A DNA stretch of 8,337 bases, taken from assembly GCA_017549085.1 (NCBI GenBank), contig JAFYVO010000254.1, forward strand, positions 1-8,337, written 5' to 3'. A model generated the notes under the pieces. It saw nothing but the letters and a program-made list of their open reading frames with translations. It did no database searches and was not told where the DNA came from. The stretch comes from Thermoguttaceae bacterium (GTDB lineage Bacteria; Planctomycetota; Planctomycetia; Pirellulales; Thermoguttaceae). Numbering within the stretch: position 1 is the stretch's first letter; each line of letters starts with the position of its first letter. The position numbers and the translations under genes were made by a program. Below are positions 7,015 to 8,337 of the stretch, piece by piece.

Positions 7015-7222
7015 GGGAAAGTCTCCTCGCTGTTGGGGTCGGACGCGCCGTCGTCGAATCGCGAAGAGCGAAACCGCCCAAACTCCGCAAAGCGCCAATT
7101 TTTCGACGCTCGACTATTCGACGAAAGCGACGCGTCGAAACGGAACCGAACGTCGTCGCGTCGACCGAAAACGCCCTTGGCTCGGAAACGCGCAAAGCCC
7201 CCCGAAAGAACGATAGGTCGAC
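7015..7222 (-). promoter_or_regulatory. Long gyrA 5' leader
   Basis: If transcription begins about 7 nt after the -10 box, the gyrA mRNA has a leader of roughly 208 nt. It contains a perfect 9-bp inverted repeat (7101-7109 with 7132-7140) with a 22-nt loop, and the GAGGAG ribosome site at its end (7023-7028). I recognise no known riboswitch or protein-binding leader. The reading frames across it continue into gyrA in the wrong frame and look like shadows. Confidence 0.45.
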
Positions 7223-7228
7223 TCTTCA

Positions 7229-7256
7229 ATTATACTGGAAACCGCCGAAATTTCAA
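7229..7256 (-). promoter_or_regulatory. Sigma70-type promoter of gyrA
   Basis: On the minus strand a perfect TATAAT (7229-7234) lies 16 nt downstream of TTGAAA (7251-7256). The region is AT-richer than its surroundings. It sits between the lipoprotein terminator and gyrA. The stretch between that terminator and this promoter (7257-7327) holds nothing I can name. The spacer shares a 10-nt word with that of the icd promoter in the same register. Confidence 0.78.
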
Positions 7257-7327
7257 CGGACGGGGCCGCCTAAATTCCAAAATTGCCCCGATTCGACGCG
7301 CAAAAAACGCAAAAAAAGAAAACCTTT

Positions 7328-7361
7328 AAAAAGAAACGCCGTCGAGCAAAACTCGACGGCG
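7328..7361 (-). terminator. Intrinsic terminator of the lipoprotein gene
   Basis: A perfect 10-bp stem (7337-7346 with 7352-7361) closes a 5-nt loop. On the minus strand it is followed by TTTCTTTTT (7328-7336). It lies 42 nt beyond the lipoprotein stop codon. Confidence 0.9.
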
Positions 7362-7403
7362 CGATTCAAAAGCCGGACGCCTAAAGAAACGTTCGTTCGA
7401 GCG

Positions 7404-7910
7404 TCATTCGGCGTATTCGGCGACGTCGACCGTCGTCGTTTTTTCGCCCGGGACGCTAACTTTCAGCGTCGACGTCGCTTTTTCTTTCAGCGCGACCGGG
7501 ATAATTTGATCCATCGCGGCGATTTCCGCGGCGCGTTCTTGGCGGTAATCTTCGATTTCTTTTTGCGACATTTCGCCCATTTCCTCGATCGTCAGCTCCG
7601 GCATAGTCGGAACCGGGTCTTTGCGGAGCGTAACGACGAAGGAGCCGTCCGGAGCGCCCGGCGCGGAGAAGTTCGCGAAGGTCGTTTGAACGACGCACTT
7701 GCCGGACGCGTCGGTTTTGCCGCCGACGATAACGCCGCTGATCGGAGTTTCCGGAATCAACGCAACTTCGACGCCTTCGATCGGAGCGCCGCCGTCGACG
7801 ACGACGATTTCGCAGGTCGAAACTTTCGGGAAGCCGCTCGGTTTGCCGGAACAACCGGCGACGACGGCCAACGACAAAGCGACCAACGCCGCGCAGTAAA
7901 GATTTTTCAT
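7404..7910 (-). CDS. Small secreted lipoprotein, transthyretin-like fold likely
   Basis: A 168-residue protein with a lipoprotein signal peptide: a Lys at residue 3, a hydrophobic stretch at about 4-18, and a lipobox VAGC with Cys20 as the lipidation site. The mature part begins with a beta-rich domain (about 31-96) whose pattern, VVDGGAPIEGVEVALIPE followed by GKTDASGKCVVQT, resembles the carboxypeptidase-regulatory/transthyretin-like domains common in planctomycete lipoproteins. Cys33 and Cys72 could form a disulfide. Residues about 105-135 are a charged, probably helical segment (Glu-, Gln- and Arg-rich), followed by a final beta-like stretch. The start is an ATG with AGGA about 9 nt upstream. 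It lies downstream of a DUF1559 gene with only 132 bp between them and no room for an obvious promoter after the intervening hairpin, so partial read-through from the DUF1559 gene is likely. The specific function is unknown. Confidence 0.85.
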   Translation of the reverse strand: MKNLYCAALVALSLAVVAGCSGKPSGFPKVSTCEIVVVDGGAPIEGVEVALIPETPISGVIVGGKTDASGKCVVQTTFANFSAPGAPDGSFVVTLRKDPVPTMPELTIEEMGEMSQKEIEDYRQERAAEIAAMDQIIPVALKEKATSTLKVSVPGEKTTTVDVAEYAE

Positions 7911-7940
7911 CGCTTTATTTCCTTTTTCGATTTTTTTTTA

Positions 7941-7973
7941 AACCAAAAGCCGCCCGGGTCTCCGAGCGGCTTT
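7941..7973 (-). terminator. Hairpin after the DUF1559 gene, probable leaky terminator
   Basis: A 12-bp stem (7946-7957 with 7962-7973; one G-U in the minus-strand RNA) closes a 4-nt loop. On the minus strand it is followed by a short, broken T run (TTTTGGTTT). It could end the DUF1559 transcript or attenuate it ahead of the lipoprotein gene, whose start is only 31 nt further on. Confidence 0.7.
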
Positions 7974-7987
7974 CGAGGAGCGTTCGT

Positions 7988-8023
7988 CGCCGCGACGCGC
8001 TTCGTCAAACCGTCGTCGCGGCG
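7988..8023 (-). other. Second hairpin in the DUF1559 3' region
   Basis: A perfect 10-bp GC-rich inverted repeat (7988-7997 with 8014-8023) with a 16-nt interval lies 19 nt after the DUF1559 stop codon. No T run follows it directly; the next structure is the terminator-like hairpin at 7946-7973. It may protect the mRNA 3' end. Function is inferred only. Confidence 0.45.
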
Positions 8024-8042
8024 CGAGCTTTATGAACGCCGT

Positions 8043-8337
8043 TTATTGCATGTTGGTTTCGCCGCCGGAAATCGTGCCGAGCGCGCCCCAAACGCCGAAC
8101 GGGCTCTTGCCGCTGAATTCTTTACCGTGCGACGCGCTCGCCGTCGGGTAGGTCGAGCCGTTGATATCGGCGTCCAAGTCGCCGGTATCGATCGTTTCGC
8201 TGACGAAGCGGATCGAACCGTCGACCATCGCCGCGTTGACGCCGCCGCTGTGGTTGCTCGACGCGGAGCAAATCCCGTAACCCCAACCGCTTTGGCCGAC
8301 GCCGCTCCCGTAGTTGCGGGCGTTCGGCGAGTTCGGC
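8043..8337 (-). CDS. DUF1559 (H-x9-DG) prepilin-like protein, C-terminal part
   Basis: Only the last 97 residues are in the window; the gene continues past the right edge, so the start is not visible. The fragment contains NHSGGVNAAMVDGSIRFVS, in which His, nine residues and then Asp-Gly form the H-x9-DG motif that defines the C-terminus of DUF1559 proteins. It ends with SPFGVWGALGTISGGETNMQ, also usual for the family. Full members have a type IV prepilin-like N-terminal methylation motif and helix, are exported, and are present in dozens to hundreds of copies in planctomycete genomes; their function is poorly known. The upstream Gly/Ser/Asn/Tyr-rich part fits the variable region before the motif. 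The ATG at 8226-8228 is internal, within the motif, not a start. A lipoprotein gene follows on the same strand. Confidence 0.92.
   Translation of the reverse strand, partial: PNSPNARNYGSGVGQSGWGYGICSASSNHSGGVNAAMVDGSIRFVSETIDTGDLDADINGSTYPTASASHGKEFSGKSPFGVWGALGTISGGETNMQ

Noticed and set aside
7015..7098. gyrA start at the ATG at 7098
   Set aside because: It would bury the GAGGAG ribosome site inside the gene and add an Arg-rich stretch unlike the acidic region that follows. TTG at 7014 has the correct spacing.
4993..7329. A 778-codon open frame on the plus strand opposite gyrA
   Set aside because: It lies antisense to gyrA, whose conserved motifs are unmistakable. Its translation is rich in Arg, Asp, Phe and Val with no recognisable domain, as expected for the shadow of a gene with strong TCG/GAC codon bias.

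Overview
The window comes from a bacterium that is most likely a planctomycete. The main evidence is the partial gene at the right edge, which carries the H-x9-DG motif of the DUF1559 family, a family greatly expanded in Planctomycetota. It is followed by a small lipoprotein gene of a kind common beside DUF1559 genes. The isocitrate dehydrogenase and GyrA sequences fit the same assignment. The DNA is GC-rich and full of TCG/CGA/GAC words, which opens long false reading frames on the opposite strand. The genus cannot be read from the sequence.

Every gene I can support lies on the minus strand, so transcription runs right to left. From right to left: (1) the 3' end of a DUF1559 prepilin-like protein (8043-8337); (2) a small lipoprotein (7404-7910) with its own terminator; (3) a 389-bp gap with a clear sigma70-type promoter (TATAAT at 7229-7234) and a roughly 208-nt leader; (4) gyrA (3991-7014), which starts at TTG behind a strong GAGGAG ribosome site and is enlarged by three acidic segments; (5) an intrinsic terminator; (6) a FtsX/MacB-type ABC permease with a His-rich extracytoplasmic loop (2387-3868); (7) a membrane-anchored DUF3299 protein with a CxxC motif (1565-2251) and a terminator; (8) icd (242-1339) with its own promoter and terminator; (9) three identical 41-bp tandem repeats plus a decayed fourth at the left edge.

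Functionally these are mostly independent units: DNA topology (gyrA), the TCA cycle (icd) and cell-surface proteins (DUF1559 plus lipoprotein). The permease and DUF3299 genes look like one transcription unit. The His-rich loop of the first and the CxxC site of the second suggest a metal-linked envelope transport or assembly system. This is the best candidate for an under-described system here, although no ATPase gene is visible beside it.

Other points of note are a GyrA quinolone-binding site with Gln and Pro in place of the usual Ser and Asp/Glu, a second GyrA-box-like motif after an acidic insert, and a 10-nt spacer word shared by the gyrA and icd promoters. No tRNA, rRNA, CRISPR array, insertion sequence or prophage gene was recognised.
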